64,000 bases of DNA from Oxytricha trifallax (GCA_000711775.1 ARYC01000293.1:78489-142488), one strand, 5' to 3'. Numbered from the stretch's first letter, positions 34,516-46,827 are shown. Made by a program: numbers and translations. The notes: generated by a model not told the origin, from the sequence alone.

Positions 34516-35552
34516 TCATTCGTTTAAATCTAAAACTTATTTATAAACACAAAATCTCCCTTCTCTTGCGCATACTTTAGCTTTCTCATCGCTGACTCTC
34601 TTAGCAGCACTCTTAATAAAATCGACTGTATCTATCTTTAAATCATGCATCAGATGGTAGAGCAGCAATTTCTTATAATGACCTTTCAATAACCCCCAAT
34701 ATAATTCAATTCCATTGAACTAAGGGCTGTAAGGAACATTAAATACAGGTGTTATATTTAGCCTTTCATATTCCTTCCTTGAGTCTTTAGTTTTATGAAC
34801 TGTTATCAACGAATAGAATAATTCTTAGTCAGCGTACTTATCTCTGAGTTATTGCAAGAAATTAATATATTATTCAGTCTTTATAGAACGAGGGTGAATA
34901 ACATAAGTCTCGAAGCCACTATCTTCACTTATTCCACCAAGAATAGCATGAGTTCTATGTTGCTATATCTTTTATACCAAGACCTATATAGAAAGGTATT
35001 GAATGTAAATACTGCCACATCAGCTTGAATGAATTCTATAATATGCTGTTAAGCCCTTTGCATTTAATCGAATATATAATTTAAATTTTCCTTATAAAAT
35101 GGAACATTAAAGTCAATCACTCTCTTAATGTGATTGACTGTCTTGTAAGATATTCCGTTATTTTTATATATGTTAGCTATCAATTAAGCAAAGATGTGAA
35201 GCTCAGGAAATCAGCGATTAAACATCACAGCTCTCAAGGCGAGAGAGAAATGAACCCAGTATTTAAGAGTCTTATCATTAATAAGATGATCGATATGATG
35301 CTACTAAAATTTTAAGGATCTCTTAGACTTATAATTAAGTTGCTATCTCTTTAAATTCAATGCTAATATACAGGGAGACCTCACAGTTGCTGGAGATTTA
35401 AAGAGTAGCCTTGATATAGATGTGTAATTTAGAATAGGTTTGAGTTGATCACTATAATCATCGCAACCATAACGCAACTTAAACAATACATATATTTATA
35501 TACTCACTGTCATAAACTGACCCCAAACCTCGCATATACTCACTTAAATTAC
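34516..35552 (-). pseudogene. TBE transposase homolog (copy 2), decayed
   Basis: Minus-strand similarity to the 42-kDa type transposase of the other copies runs from the stop at 34518-34516 back to about 35552, for example YSPxFNGIELYWG-like and PRSIKTEQYI-like stretches. Frames are broken in several places. Confidence 0.65.
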
Positions 35553-35672
35553 TTATATTGAAACATTAAACCCCTACATAAACCCATTAAAACCCTAATG
35601 AAATATGCACTAATAGTCTACTTTTGTCAATCAAAAACTCAATTAAACTACTGAAAGGGTTTTGATGTTTTG

Positions 35673-36125
35673 AATAATTGAACCCTATTAATATTTGTTT
35701 ACCAATTAATTCTAACTACATGCTGCTATTTATTACCTAATTTGATTTCATATTATTCATAATAGTTCTGTCTACTCGAACTAGTGCTCTCCTTATATAA
35801 ATTATAGACCTATTTTTATTACTGAAAATCATTACATAATTTGATGTTTTATTTTCTCTATAGATATAATTCATTTTCTGTAAATTTCTTAGGAGCAAAA
35901 AAATTAAAATGGGAAAAATTTATATGATTCTAATTTTTTTGGACTAAAATTTGAAGCAAAAAATTAATTTATATAATTTGTTGAACTTTTTTATATTTAT
36001 AATAATTAAATTAAATTATCAAAAGAAATATTTTAATTTAAAATAGTTTTTTTCTAAATTTTTTTAATATTATTAAACAAACAAAGGTAATTTTTCTGTT
36101 TAAAAGGCATTCAAAGAAAAAAATA
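35673..36125. other. AT-rich stretch, no gene seen
   Basis: No coding frame or repeat recognised. Confidence 0.5.
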
Positions 36126-36129
36126 TATT

Positions 36130-36440
36130 ATTTTAGTGGTTGGCGCCATGCTTTGCAAGTCTATTACAGGTTAATAAAGGATTACTGGAATGGGGCCACT
36201 AAGGTCTAGTAAACCAATCATTAAAAGATTGTGCTTCTACAATCAGGCAAAAAAATCTATAATGTATGCATTAAACGGCAAATCAACTCTTCATTAACAT
36301 CAAGCTTCGGAATGCACTATGGCAAGTGCTCCTTAAGGCACAGGTGTTCTAGCGAAATTAATTTAAATGATGGAGAGACAAAACCAGTTCATATTAATGA
36401 TAGTATTGTATAAGGATTTAAAAAATTTTGATATCATTAA
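36130..36440 (+). other. GC-elevated island, possible isolated coding segment
   Basis: One plus frame with ATG at 36231 reads CIKRQINSSLTSSFGMHYG and SSEINLNDGETKPVHINDS, open past a TAA at 36411-36413 as Gln. Another frame beginning at ATG 36149 is also open for about 100 codons, so the frame is uncertain. Composition differs sharply from the AT-rich flanks. It may be a lone MDS of a gene whose other segments lie elsewhere. Confidence 0.35.
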
Positions 36441-37510
36441 ACTTCAAAGATTGCGATGTTGAAAATTTATCACATAGAATTTTAATTATAAACGAAATTA
36501 TTCATAAATTACTAAAATTACTTTATAAATAATTTAACTATCATATCTAAATTTAAAATTTTTGAGTTAATTATACTTAAATAAAAATGTTTATGTTCTT
36601 ATGCTTTATTATAAATTTGTTACATTTTCTAAACTTATTAAATTTTATTTTATGTTATAAGAAATTAAAAAATAAATTTACATTAACACTTTGAAGTAAT
36701 ATTATAGACTTCATGAAACAACGAGTTAAATTTATTTACCTTTAAAGATATTATCTCTATTGTAGTCGAGCATAATATGGATTAGATAAGCCATTAAAAT
36801 TATAATATTTTACAAAGAGCAGATAATAGTTGGTTTTTTTTTAAAATAATAACTAAATATATCCAAATTCTTTAACTTAACTTTTATATATTTAACTGTA
36901 AATATTTTATTTTTATTTTAATAATAATATTAATTGAAATTGTTCTTCATTATAAAAAAAAAAATTTTATTCTTCCTATTATTTCAATAGCTGTTTTATT
37001 TTTATTCTTTAATTGATCAAAGTCTCAATATTTTCAAAATTAAATTATTATAAAGTTTAAATAAAAATATTTTATAGTGTTTTTTAATTATTAAAATAAT
37101 TGATAATAAAATATATCATTTTCTAATAATGCACTTTTGATTCTATTATTTATTTGACATCATATCTTAAGGTGCTTTTACTTATTCAGAGTTTAAAAAA
37201 TTTAGCTATATTTTTATAATAAATTAATCTAAGATCAAATTAATAATAATTTTTTTATCCTGTCCACTTATTTTTAATAAAGTTATAAATAAAAAATATT
37301 TATCTAAACACTTCTTAAATTATTTTCTTAAAATTTTACTGATAATTAGAAATTTTGAATTTCTATAAAACCAATAACTATTAATAAAAAATGTATAAGT
37401 TAATTAATCCTATTGCTTATTAATTTCCAATTAAATTTATTATCTTATTAACAATTATATTTACTAAGAAACTACATTTTGTTAAAATAAGAAATAGTAA
37501 ATGTTCTTAC
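36441..37510. other. AT-rich stretch, no gene seen
   Basis: No coding frame or repeat recognised. Confidence 0.5.
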
Positions 37511-38116
37511 CGAGACCCCTCCTCAACTCTAGAATCTCCTGACCTCTTAATTTTAAAGTAATTATTTCATGAATTTATTTTTACTCTAAATAAATTTCTT
37601 GCCCTACGTGCAGATATTAATATTACTTGATAAGTTCCACTACGTAAGTCGACTTTTATGTGAAGAACATGATCCCATAAGGGAATATTTAGAAAATATA
37701 ATTACTTTTGACTATAATTTAATAATATAATTTCATTGAAGGACATAAATTTTAATTCAAATTTTTTATAACTTAAATCACTTCCACTATGCTATATAAC
37801 AAAAATTGATACAATAATTTTTTTTTGCTATATAGTATAGTGGAAGTGATTTAAGTTATAAAAAATTTGAATTAAAATTTATGTCCTTCAATGAAATTAT
37901 ATTATTAAATTATAGTCAAAAGTAATTTTATTTTATAAATATTCCCTTATGGGATCATGTTCTTCACATAAAAGTCGACTTACGTAGTGGAACTTATCAA
38001 GTAATATTAATATCTGCACGTAGGGCAAGAAATTTATTTAGAGTAAAAATAAATTCATGAAATAATTACTTTAAAATTAAGAGGTCAGGAGATTCTAGAG
38101 TTGAGGAGGGGTCTCG
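37511..38116. repeat. Foldback element 5: 606-bp near-perfect palindrome
   Basis: Arms of about 290 bp start CGAGACCCCTCCTCAACTCT and end with the exact complement. The centre is near 37813, with only a couple of differences that I can see. The right end continues into two copies of GGGGTCTCGGCTGATG and a G-rich run up to about 38153. The nearby GATCAGAATAATTAT resembles the right flank of foldback 3. Confidence 0.9.
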
Positions 38117-38275
38117 GCTGATGAGGGGTCTCGGCTGATGGGAGGGGGACTCGATCAGAATAATTATATTTAACACTAAAAAAAACTAGATGATCACTAA
38201 CACGAAGCTTTATAAACTCAAATGATAAAGTTTTAGTTGAAAACATATAAATGTTAAAATATACCCTTGATTCCA

Positions 38276-38300
38276 TTAAAACCCTAAAACCCTCTTTAGA
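38276..38300 (+). repeat. Telomere-like motif, possible solo TBE end
   Basis: TAAAACCCTAAAACCCTCTT resembles the TBE terminal CAAAACCCCAAAACCCCTTA with one C lost from each block. No TBE coding part follows. Confidence 0.35.
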
Positions 38301-39533
38301 TTTATTTTTTATGTTTTTAAGTTGAAAATTGTTATCTTTAGTAAAAAATTCGACTAAATTTATTATCAGAATTAAAAAATATTTATGAATTTATTTAAGA
38401 AAAGAATTAAACTTATTTCTTTTAAGTAATTTAGTTCATTAACTTAAACTTTAATATTCCATTTCTTTTTAGTTAATTTTAGTTAACTCTTATCCTTTTA
38501 TAATTAATGTTAATGACATTCTTGACATTTAATTTGATAATTCTTTAAATTTACAGTAGCTTCTCATCTAATTATACATTAATGAGTATACAAAAGCTTA
38601 CATATGAGTGATATATCTACAGAAATTCATACTAATAATTCTTTAGATTTAATAAAAATATTATTAATAAAATATCTTACAATTTATTATTGCAATTTAC
38701 CTATTTTTTATTGATTTCTATACCTAATAAAAATATTAGGAAGTTGAACTAATTTTTTAATTATATTCTTAATTTTTAATTATATTCTAAATGTATAAAT
38801 ATCAGATAAATTGCAGATAGTAACAAAATAAATTAATGAGGATTTATTATAATTTTGATAAATTAATAATATTGCCCAAATTAAATGATTTAATATTATC
38901 TATATAATTAATTGCAATAGTTATATATTAAGAATTTATATTTTCAGTTTTCTTTTATATGGAATATTCTATCAAACTAATTTTTATATTAAAAATGGTA
39001 AAGTGGAATAAATTTGAGGTGGAATAACTCATATATATATTAGAAATTATAATAATAAAGAGTGATAAATTTTTTAAATTGTCGAGAAATCACCATTACT
39101 ATATTTTATCATATTTATCAATATTATGATAAAAAATTCAGCTTCCTTATACAATTTAACTTAACTAATTAAGTAACACATTATTTAATTATTAATGATT
39201 TCATTATTGTTTATCATTAATCATTAAAGTCATAATATTTTGGGAAATATTATGACTTTAATATTTCATGTAATAGAAAGGATTTTTTTATTAAATTAAT
39301 TAATTTAAATATTCAATTTTGATAAAAGCATTAACTAAATAAGTTATTTTTGAATTTATTTTTTAATCAAAAATATTTTATAGATTTCTCTTAATCAAAT
39401 TTATTATTACATTAATATATTTTTTTTAAATGCATTTACATGGAGACATTACATTTTTATATATTAATATACTCTTTTAGTAATATAGCATCTTGAACTG
39501 GAATCCTTTATGTGATTTTCAATGCTTTATAGC
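38301..39533. other. AT-rich stretch with a short perfect hairpin
   Basis: No coding frame. TTAAAGTCATAATATTT pairs with its complement across TGGGA at about 39224-39262. Confidence 0.5.
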
Positions 39534-39536
39534 AAT

Positions 39537-39620
39537 CAAAACCCCAAAACCCCTTAGTGAGGTTTATAATTGCTTTGATTTGTAGGGTATAGTTCGGGTC
39601 TTATTGGGGTTAGTAGAGAA
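39537..39620 (+). repeat. TBE left terminal inverted repeat with C4A4 units
   Basis: CAAAACCCCAAAACCCC followed by about 67 bp shared with the right end (TTAGTGAGGTTTATAA, GGGTATAGTT). Flanking AAT is the target duplication. Confidence 0.92.
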
Positions 39621-39675
39621 AACGCATGTTTTTAATGAATTTAATGAATATTTAATGAGTATTAGTGTACTTAAT

Positions 39676-41120
39676 TCAAACAAATTTAATCTGCTTGTCT
39701 TTGTTGTATCTCTTGAATTTAGCAGTTTGGAGTTGTTCTCGTATATCATCCAATGATTATCGTGGATATGCTGGAGCTTTTACGATGACCATCTCAACTA
39801 TCTTCTTAATTTCATTGCATATTTCATCTTGCTTAATATGTTTAGCAGCCAAACTTATTGATTATTTCTCATGTTTTGTTCCAAAGTATGACATACTTTC
39901 CATATCGCACTCTAAGATAATTGCAGCTACCGCCCAAACATCCCATTATACAGAGCCATTTGTCCATTTCTCTCTTATAGGGAAGTATCCTGGAGTGCCT
40001 AAAACCTTAGCTAAAGTCACTATCTCTTGTCTTATTGCTCTGTTAAATCTATGACTACTACTTCTAAAGGGCAGAGATTTAGCATTACATTTTCTGGCTT
40101 CAAATCTCTATGAACATACCCTAGATCATGGAGCTCTTTCACACCCTTAGTCATATCTGTGAGTATCTCATTCAAATCATCAGGATATCTATTATGGTAG
40201 AGATACTCTCTTAGAGACATTTCAAACTTCTTGAGTCTCAATGCAATAAAACCATGACCAAGTATAACTCCGTCGACTTAGCTAAGTTCTTGCATTATCT
40301 TTTCTAAGCCTCTCTCAGTACTATGTATTCATTTGCAAACTCATTTTAATATTGCTCGTTCTTAATGAGATACTTGAATGGATATACCTTGTATGCGAAT
40401 TCATCAACAACTATAAGCTTTACCTTGTTAGGTACGTCAATATTCAAATAGTTTTCAATACAGCTGCTTATGTCGACTGCATTTAATGCAGGTATATACA
40501 TTGCTCTCTCTTATAAGCATGCAATATACATACCATTTGCTGGTTGGTTCATTGACTCAAACCGCTTCTATCTCTTAAGTCTCTCCTACTGCTCTATTTG
40601 TGAATCAAGAGAGTTATTTTTTCTTTTAGCAGGTACAAGCTTTTAAGTTTCCTCATCTTTAATCAGGAATTCGCTTAGATGATGCTTTTGCATATGTCTC
40701 TTTACTTTAGCTGAGTGAATATAAGACTTCATGCAGGTAGTGCATTAATATCTACCATCTACTTTATCATGCTTAAAGTAGATCTTAGCTCTACCAGAGT
40801 GTACCTCTTTGATGTGCCTCTTCAAGCTAGACTCAGCTGAGAAGAATTTAGCAGTCTCACATTAAAATGTTTAAATTTTTTCAATTCGTTGCTGTTCCTA
40901 ATCTTCCTCAACCAATTCAACTTATGTTTAAACTCCCATCTCAGCACTCTACTTCTTGTTTTAAACTTAAATTTTAAAGACCTCAGCTTCAAACTCTAGA
41001 GCTCTTAGCTCTACCTCCTTTTCAATATAAATTACTTCTGGTTCTTGGAGGAACCAAAGTTGAGCAATGATTAACCTGTTCCAAGAGAAACTGCCTTACG
41101 ATTTAAGTTAGCCGCCATGT
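39676..41120 (-). pseudogene. TBE zinc-finger and protein-kinase ORF (57-kDa type)
   Basis: N to C: an acidic helical stretch, two C2H2 zinc fingers (FQCETAKFFSAESSLKRHIK and YQCTTCMKSYIHSAKVKRHM, about 40700-40875), a linker, then a protein kinase domain. The kinase shows VDEFAYKVYPFKYL, the catalytic loop HRDLKPENVML, and GTPGYFPIREKWTNG / DVWAVAAIILE of subdomains VIII-IX. The stop is TGA 39678-39676. Frame changes occur near 40050 and 40265, and the ATG at 41120-41118 is out of frame with the finger region. The usual DFG is read as DLT, so catalysis may be impaired. It is diagnostic of the TBE left arm. Confidence 0.8.
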
Positions 41121-41684
41121 TTAAATTCAAATTTAAATTTCTATCATTAATAAGTAAAAACCTCACTGGCTATACTAACTTTGCATAGGAGCTGGCACTG
41201 CAACAACAATGATTGATTCTAAGGTGTTAGACATCATATTTATAATTAGTTTATAACTATAAATTTTCAAATTTTATGCTTAATATTTTTAATTTTGGTA
41301 CCAACTGAGAATAAATTCAAGTTGGTACTGGTACCAATTAGGTTTTGAACCATTTTAGAACTTTTCCATTAAAACCTCATTAGTTAAAACTAGGTACTAA
41401 TTAAGTATTGGTACTATTAAAGTGGTACCAATTAAATTTAAACGAATTTAGTACCGGTAATAATCAAATTTAAACAAATTTAGTACTAATTTAATGGAAC
41501 TAAATTGATAAAAATGGAGCTCCATCTCTGAAGTTTGTTACAGCTTCTGCCAGCTTTCTCCACGTATCCTTACCAGGTTGACCTCCTATAAGATGCCCAT
41601 ATTTAAATACTAAGATTTTTAACAGTAGGATCCAGAACTCTATATATTAAAATTTGAAATTCAATAACAAGAGAAGGAACAAGG

Positions 41685-42473
41685 ATGGAATCTATAGGTA
41701 CTGCAATGAAGAGGGTTGAAGCTTAAGAAATGATCTCAAGATTTAGAAGCAAGGAAGATCTCTATCGATACCTCACTTAGCATGGTAAGCATGTGAAATA
41801 TACTCAATCATATGCTATAGTGGGTTTATTCCTTCCAACGATGGAAGGTACCAAAATTTCATTCTTAAAAGCTATACTCTGCGATGAGAAGAAAGCTTCA
41901 AAAACAGTGAAATAAAGTTGATAGATATACCAAACTACCCAGAGATTTCAGTCACTAATCTCTACGAGGATGCGATGAAAGATGAAGAGGTGGTAGTTTA
42001 TCTTCCTACCAAGAAACAACTCTCTAACAAGCTTCCAGAAAGGAGCTTCTTCTTTGGAGTACTTGGTACTTTAAGAGAGAGTTATCTCAGAGAGATCATT
42101 GAAGAAGCTCACAAAAAACGCTACTCTAATTCTCCTGAAGATTAAAAGAAGCAAGGCATACTAATAAGCGAGACCTGGCTCGCTGAGCTTAAGAAACACC
42201 CATTCCTCTCTAGTAACTTTGATTCATAACTTTGTAGGGAAACCTCGAACTGGTATATTCCTAATGAAAGAGCATGCGAAGGTTCACAGAGAGAGAAAGT
42301 CATAGACTATTTATGAAGTGAGCAAAAGACTTTATAAAGATGTCTAAAAGCTAGAAGAAATGAACATAGATGCAGGAGCTGGCACAAAGAGAAGAAATAT
42401 GGGTCCAAGCAAGCCTTAAGAAGAGGAGAAGAAAGAGAAGCCAAACCCCTTTATGGGCCAATTTAATATGTGA
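41685..42473 (+). pseudogene. TBE 22-kDa type ORF, two frame changes
   Basis: ATG 41685 reads MESIGTAMKRVEAQEM, then LFLPTMEGTKISFLKA. A frame change near 41885 leads to IDIPNYPEISVTNLYEDAM and LSNKLPERSFFFGVLGTL. A second change near 42228 leads to GKPRTGIFLMKEHAKVHRE, ending NPFMGQFNM at TGA 42471-42473. It is convergent with the transposase, whose stop begins 6 bp further on. It aligns with the relic at 33730-34509. Function unknown; it has been found in all TBE families. Confidence 0.8.
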
Positions 42474-42479
42474 ATATAT

Positions 42480-43544
42480 TCATTCGTTTAAATCTAAAAC
42501 TTATTTATAAACATTCATTCTTCCTTCTCTCGCACAAACTGTTGTCTTATCTACGCTTACTCTCTTACAGCTGCTTTGAATCAAGTCTACTGAATCGATA
42601 GGCAAGTCATGCATAAGATGATACAGCAGCAGCTTCTTGTATCGAGTCTTGATTTAACTCCAGTAGAATTCTATTCCATTAAATTAAGGACTATAAGGAA
42701 CGTTATAAACAGGAGTTATATTTAGGTCTTCATAAGCTTTTCTTAGACTCCTTAGTCTTATGAACTGAAAGGTTATCAACAAACAGGATGATCTCTTGGT
42801 TACTATACTTCTCTCTGAGTTTATGTAGGAGCTCTATATATACTACTCTCGCTTAATAGAGCGAGGGTGAATCACATAACTCTCTAAGCCTGAATCTTCA
42901 CTTATACCAGCTAAAATTGCATGAGTAACTACCTTCACTTTTTAGGCATAAACTTCTATATTATCATACTTCTTATACCAAGACTTATTAATAAAAGTGT
43001 TGAAAGTAAACACAGCTTCATCAGCATGTATGAACTTGATGTTATTAGCAATAGCTCTCTGCATTTAATCATATATATAGTTTAAATTATTACAATAAAA
43101 TGGCACTGTAAATCAATCACTCTCTTCACTCTGTTGATAGTCTTGAAAGTAATACCATTTCTTCTATAAATGCTAGCTATAGTCTAAGGAGAGATGCGCA
43201 TATCAGGAAACTTGCGATGAAACATTACAGCTCGCTAGTCTAGAGGAAAGTGTGCCCATACTTTAAAGTCTTAGAGTCACAGAGGTAGTAAATATGGTGC
43301 TGTGAGAACTTTTATTTTCTAGCAGGATGCTTTCAAGTACCAGAATTAAAATGCTAAACAGCTAACATGCAGTGATACCTAACAGTAGAGGCACTCTTGT
43401 GCAAGAGCTTTGCAATAGCTGCATAATTCAATACTGGTTGACTTAATCTATATTAATACTCGTACCATACCTAAGCTGAAGCAGTAAATCTAAATATTTC
43501 TCATCATAAATCGACCCTAAATTTCGCTAATTTCTATTTCTCAT
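42480..43544 (-). pseudogene. TBE transposase (42-kDa type), several frame changes
   Basis: ATG 43544-43542 to TGA 42482-42480, 1065 nt. It matches the nearly intact copy at 62949-64000, including HADEAVF, LFVDNLSVHKT and YSPQFNGIEFYW, which give the DDE triad of IS630/Tc1/mariner enzymes with 34 residues between the second D and E. Relative to that copy it has about five small indels (near 43460, 43275, 43120, 42835 and 42760). An in-frame TGA at 43335-43333 corresponds to codon 71, exactly as in the other copy. Transposases of this group cut C4A4-ended elements and are implicated in genome rearrangement in Oxytricha. Confidence 0.85.
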
Positions 43545-43561
43545 TTTGTAAATAGACCTAA

Positions 43562-43644
43562 TTTCTCTACTAACCCCAATAAGACCCCAACTATACCCTA
43601 CAAATCAAAGCACTTATAAACCTCACTAAGGGGTTTTGGGGTTG
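43562..43644 (-). repeat. TBE right terminal inverted repeat
   Basis: The complement of the left TIR, two bases shorter in the first A block, followed by AAT. Confidence 0.9.
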
Positions 43645-43647
43645 AAT

Positions 43648-44425
43648 CATAGCATCACCTCCCCTGGAACTTGACAGCATGTTTAATCTTACTCTTAAAG
43701 ACTTATTTATTGTAGTAAAAATTTCTTTTTACCATTTAAGATTAATAATATAAATAATTGTAGCTGAGAGATCAGTACTTCTTCTAGCACTCATAATACT
43801 TTACATTTAACTTTTATAGGAATTATCATTCATTATTAAATTATTATTTAAATTAATATCTAAACCCCATTAACTCTTGTTATCCTTGTACATCTCATAT
43901 TTCTATTTTTCATCTTTCTATAAGAAATCTTTATATCTGCGACCAGAACTCAAAACTGATGCCACTCGAGAATCATCTAAAACCTTTTTTGCTATCATGC
44001 TCTGTTATGAAGTCCTTAAATGTACATTGGGTTATTTCTTAATAATATCAATAATTATAAAAAATTATTTATTTTTGGTAATCTAAAATAAATAAGATGC
44101 TACAAAAGATATATTAAATAAAAAATGCATAAAATAATTGACAATCACTAGTTTCAATTCCATTTACAATTTTCACTTCCTTGTAGATCTAAAGTAAGTC
44201 TTTAAGGAATTTTACAGTATTTTATGTGTATGTATTAAATAAGAAAATGTGGATAAGGCCACAACCTTCTAGAAACTGGAGGCACCATTATATTTCTTTT
44301 TAGATTTTTATTAATTCTATTTAAAACTTACAATTTTAGCAAGAAGCAAAACAGATGAATTTATCTTAGTAGTAAATGATTTAAAATCATATAAATTTTA
44401 ACATATCACTGTTTAATACTAAAAT
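43648..44425. other. Stretch without a recognised gene
   Basis: AT-rich with slightly GC-richer patches near 43920-43990 (an open plus frame with LRPELKTDATRESSKTF) and 44255-44300. Neither is convincing on its own. Confidence 0.35.
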
Positions 44426-44434
44426 CAAACCATC

Positions 44435-44998
44435 AATCTTAGCCGTGACGTAGACGTATCTGAGTGAGTTGACGTGGCAAAATTCCGTGACATGGCAGTC
44501 ATAAAGTAGAAAACTCCGAAAAAAATCATTATCGCTATTACTTAGTCTTCTCCTAAATTCAAGTTTGTACCTGGGGACAGAGCTCGTGAGATCCAACTAA
44601 ATAACAGAAGATGGAGAAAAACGCTTACCGGTCCCACCGCTGCTGGGAAACGTAATCCCTATCCTTTCGCTGTGGTAGCTTCAGCACCCTAACCCGGTGT
44701 GGGAGAAAAATCCTTATCGTTGGCTTCAATGGTTTTCGTCTTCTCACTTTCGAAGGCAGAGCGTACCTTCTTCCTGCTCCCTATTACCTAGGAAATTGAA
44801 CTCAAGCCAGTAGACTCATCTAATGCAGGGAAATGTTAGGAACAAGCTCACTCGAAGAGTGAATGCTGACAGATTGAACCCCGCCGACTGGTCCCTCATG
44901 CGTTGCGCCCAGCAACCCCCTACCTGCCCTCGGTAAGCCTTAGTGTAGTAGAAAGCTCTCTCAGAATGTCCCAAGTGGTTGGTACCACCTAGCAATTA
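44435..44998. other. GC-rich island 1, unidentified
   Basis: About 560 bp with clearly higher GC than anything nearby and sharp edges to AT-rich DNA. A plus frame without TGA runs from ATG about 44492 to about 44865 (126 codons; for example TLTGPTAAGKRNPYPFAVV), but a run of this length is not significant when only TGA stops. The minus strand has a short open frame (SSVPRYKLEFRRRLSNSDND). I recognise neither a protein nor a known RNA. GTGACGTAGAC / GTTGACGTGGC / GTGACATGGC recur near 44440-44495. Confidence 0.4.
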
Positions 44999-45890
44999 AG
45001 TTTCTAATTTAATAATTACAATTTATCTTTAAAATTGATTTTTTTCAATTTTTAACAAAATATTGATTTAAAATCATGTTATGTCTTAATTTTATTGCAT
45101 ATATAATGTATGTTTAAATAAATATTTCTTCAAAGCTTATAAGCATGGAAATTAGTTTTTGCATAAAATTAAAAATACTATCATCTGTTAGGATTTAAAA
45201 ATTAAGGATATCATTTTGATGAAATGTAGCAAATTCCAAATCAGTTAAATTATTGCAATACAAAATAAAAACTTCAACCCAAAAATTTGTTAATAAAATC
45301 ATATAAGAATTTAAAATTAAATCCCTAGGTTTTTAAGGAGGCTTTAAGGTTTCTTGATTTTTGTAATTATCAAATTGCATTTAACTCTTAATTTTTTTAT
45401 TTTAATTGCTTCTCTAAGATGCTAAACCGCTACTATCCAATAATATATTTTAAGCTCGCTTCTCCCTTGGTAAAGTTAACTGGTATTTGCTTTGCTAATT
45501 CTTTGAATCAACAGTAGAGGAATCTTGCTATTTTTCGATTTACTTTATATAAATCATACAAAATTGGAGAAATAATTTTAAAATACCGTTTCAGGTTTGT
45601 ATCGACGTAAGGCAATTTTAACTTGATTTAATCTCGGAATTTTTTAGAAGGTTCCTTGAAGATGTCGGAATCACTATAAAATTTAAGTTCTAATTATAAT
45701 TACATTAATTTTTGAATTATCATTGTAAAATCTGATTGAAAGAGTCATAGTATTTTCTTATAAATAAATTGAAATTGAAGTATAAAGGTATAAAATGAGA
45801 GTATTAAATTCTAAGAGAATTATTTAATGAGAATAATAAATCATTAAAAATTAATTAATTGTAAAATGTGTTAGATTTTTTAAAGGATAA
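44999..45890. other. AT-rich stretch between the two islands
   Basis: No coding frame or repeat recognised. Confidence 0.5.
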
Positions 45891-45894
45891 TTTT

Positions 45895-46385
45895 GTGTTC
45901 AGCCAACCCACCTCCTCGTGGTGAACCTGGATACCTACATACTGCATCTAATGCTGTTCGAACTTGCACATATTGCTTTGCATTTAGTCGCGTGGCTCGT
46001 TTAGTGGCTTAAGTGACATCTTAGGACGTTGGCGCTCATTTTGCATTGAGGCTGAACGCCTCCCATTGGATGAGAAAAAACATGAGTAGGTATTAATTAA
46101 GTGGTTGGTAAACTTTATTGATACACAACACCATTAGGGAGGATGCCCCTTCTTTTAGCAAGTTTGGAATATATGGGGAAGGAGGCTGGACTGGACTAAC
46201 CATTCAAATATTCTAGAGGACGTATGGACTAGTTGTAGATATTGTCACTGTGTCGTAGACATAGAGACTGGTGGAATCAGGATTCTTACAACTCGATAAA
46301 TATGTAGTCAAGCACCTTCTAGAATGATTAAGTTGTGATTGTCGCCCATAATATGAGGTCTTCCTTAGTTTGCGAAAAATCATAA
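45895..46385 (+). other. GC-rich island 2, possible coding segment
   Basis: A plus frame with no TGA runs from about 45900 to about 46331: SANPPPRGEPGYLHTASNAV, RTCTYCFAFSRVARLVAQ, FGIYGEGGWTGLTIQIFQ, then LDKYVVKHLLE and TGA. No start codon, no recognised domain. It shares AAGTGGTTGGTA with the end of island 1. It could be a lone MDS or captured DNA. Confidence 0.35.
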
Positions 46386-46827
46386 TCATCAAAGGATAAT
46401 TTATTTATAAATTCTTGGGTTATTATATATTTAGGACTTTAGAACTAAGAATATTTTTATTTACCTATTTTTTAATTTAATTTTGAATAATTTTATAACA
46501 TAATCCTTTGGTAAAAATAATTTATTAACAATTTTATATTATGATAACTTTATAAAAAATAAACTATCTACTCCATATTTGGATTCACTAAAGTTTTCTT
46601 CATAATTAATACTTAAAAAAGGAGATTTATTATTGTTTTGTTTATTATGCACAAACTACCCCAAATAACTTATTTCAGGAGCTGTATTTAATCTGAGTCT
46701 ATTATTTTCTTAAAATAATGTGTTCCTACTCTTGCCAATATTTTGTAATATTAATACATTTTTTTAAAAAAATGCAAAAAACATAATTTTTAATAAAAAA
46801 TAGAAACCTAATTTAATCAAGTTGAAT
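46386..46827. other. AT-rich stretch, no gene seen
   Basis: No coding frame or repeat recognised. Confidence 0.5.

Larger units (their letters stand above)
32825..35672. mobile_element. TBE transposon relic (copy 2), decayed and missing its left part
   Basis: Collinear with the full TBE at 39537-43644: zinc-finger fragment (minus), spacer, ORF22 homolog (plus), transposase homolog (minus), right end. The terminal sequence at 35648-35672 (CTACTGAAAGGGTTTTGATG) is a mutated form of the C4A4 inverted repeat. The kinase part of the left ORF and the left TIR are gone. Many substitutions and indels make this an old copy. Confidence 0.75.
39537..43644 (+). mobile_element. TBE: TBE transposon, full length (copy 1), 4108 bp
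   Basis: Bounded by inverted repeats of about 83 bp that start CAAAACCCCAAAACCCCTTA on the left (39537) and CAACCCCAAAACCCCTTAG on the right (43644). Both are flanked by AAT (39534-39536 and 43645-43647). It carries the three TBE ORFs in the known order: a zinc-finger/kinase ORF (minus), a small ORF (plus) and a DD34E transposase (minus). TBEs are germline-limited Tc1/mariner-like elements of Oxytricha that are removed during macronuclear development. All three ORFs here have frameshifts, so this copy looks non-autonomous unless the indels are sequence errors. Confidence 0.93.

Noticed and set aside
39665-40054. 129-codon plus ORF
   Set aside because: It is the antisense of the kinase half of the TBE left ORF.
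44880-44998. 5S rRNA-like piece (GGTTGGTACCACCTAGC)
   Set aside because: The rest of the 5S consensus and its helices are absent.
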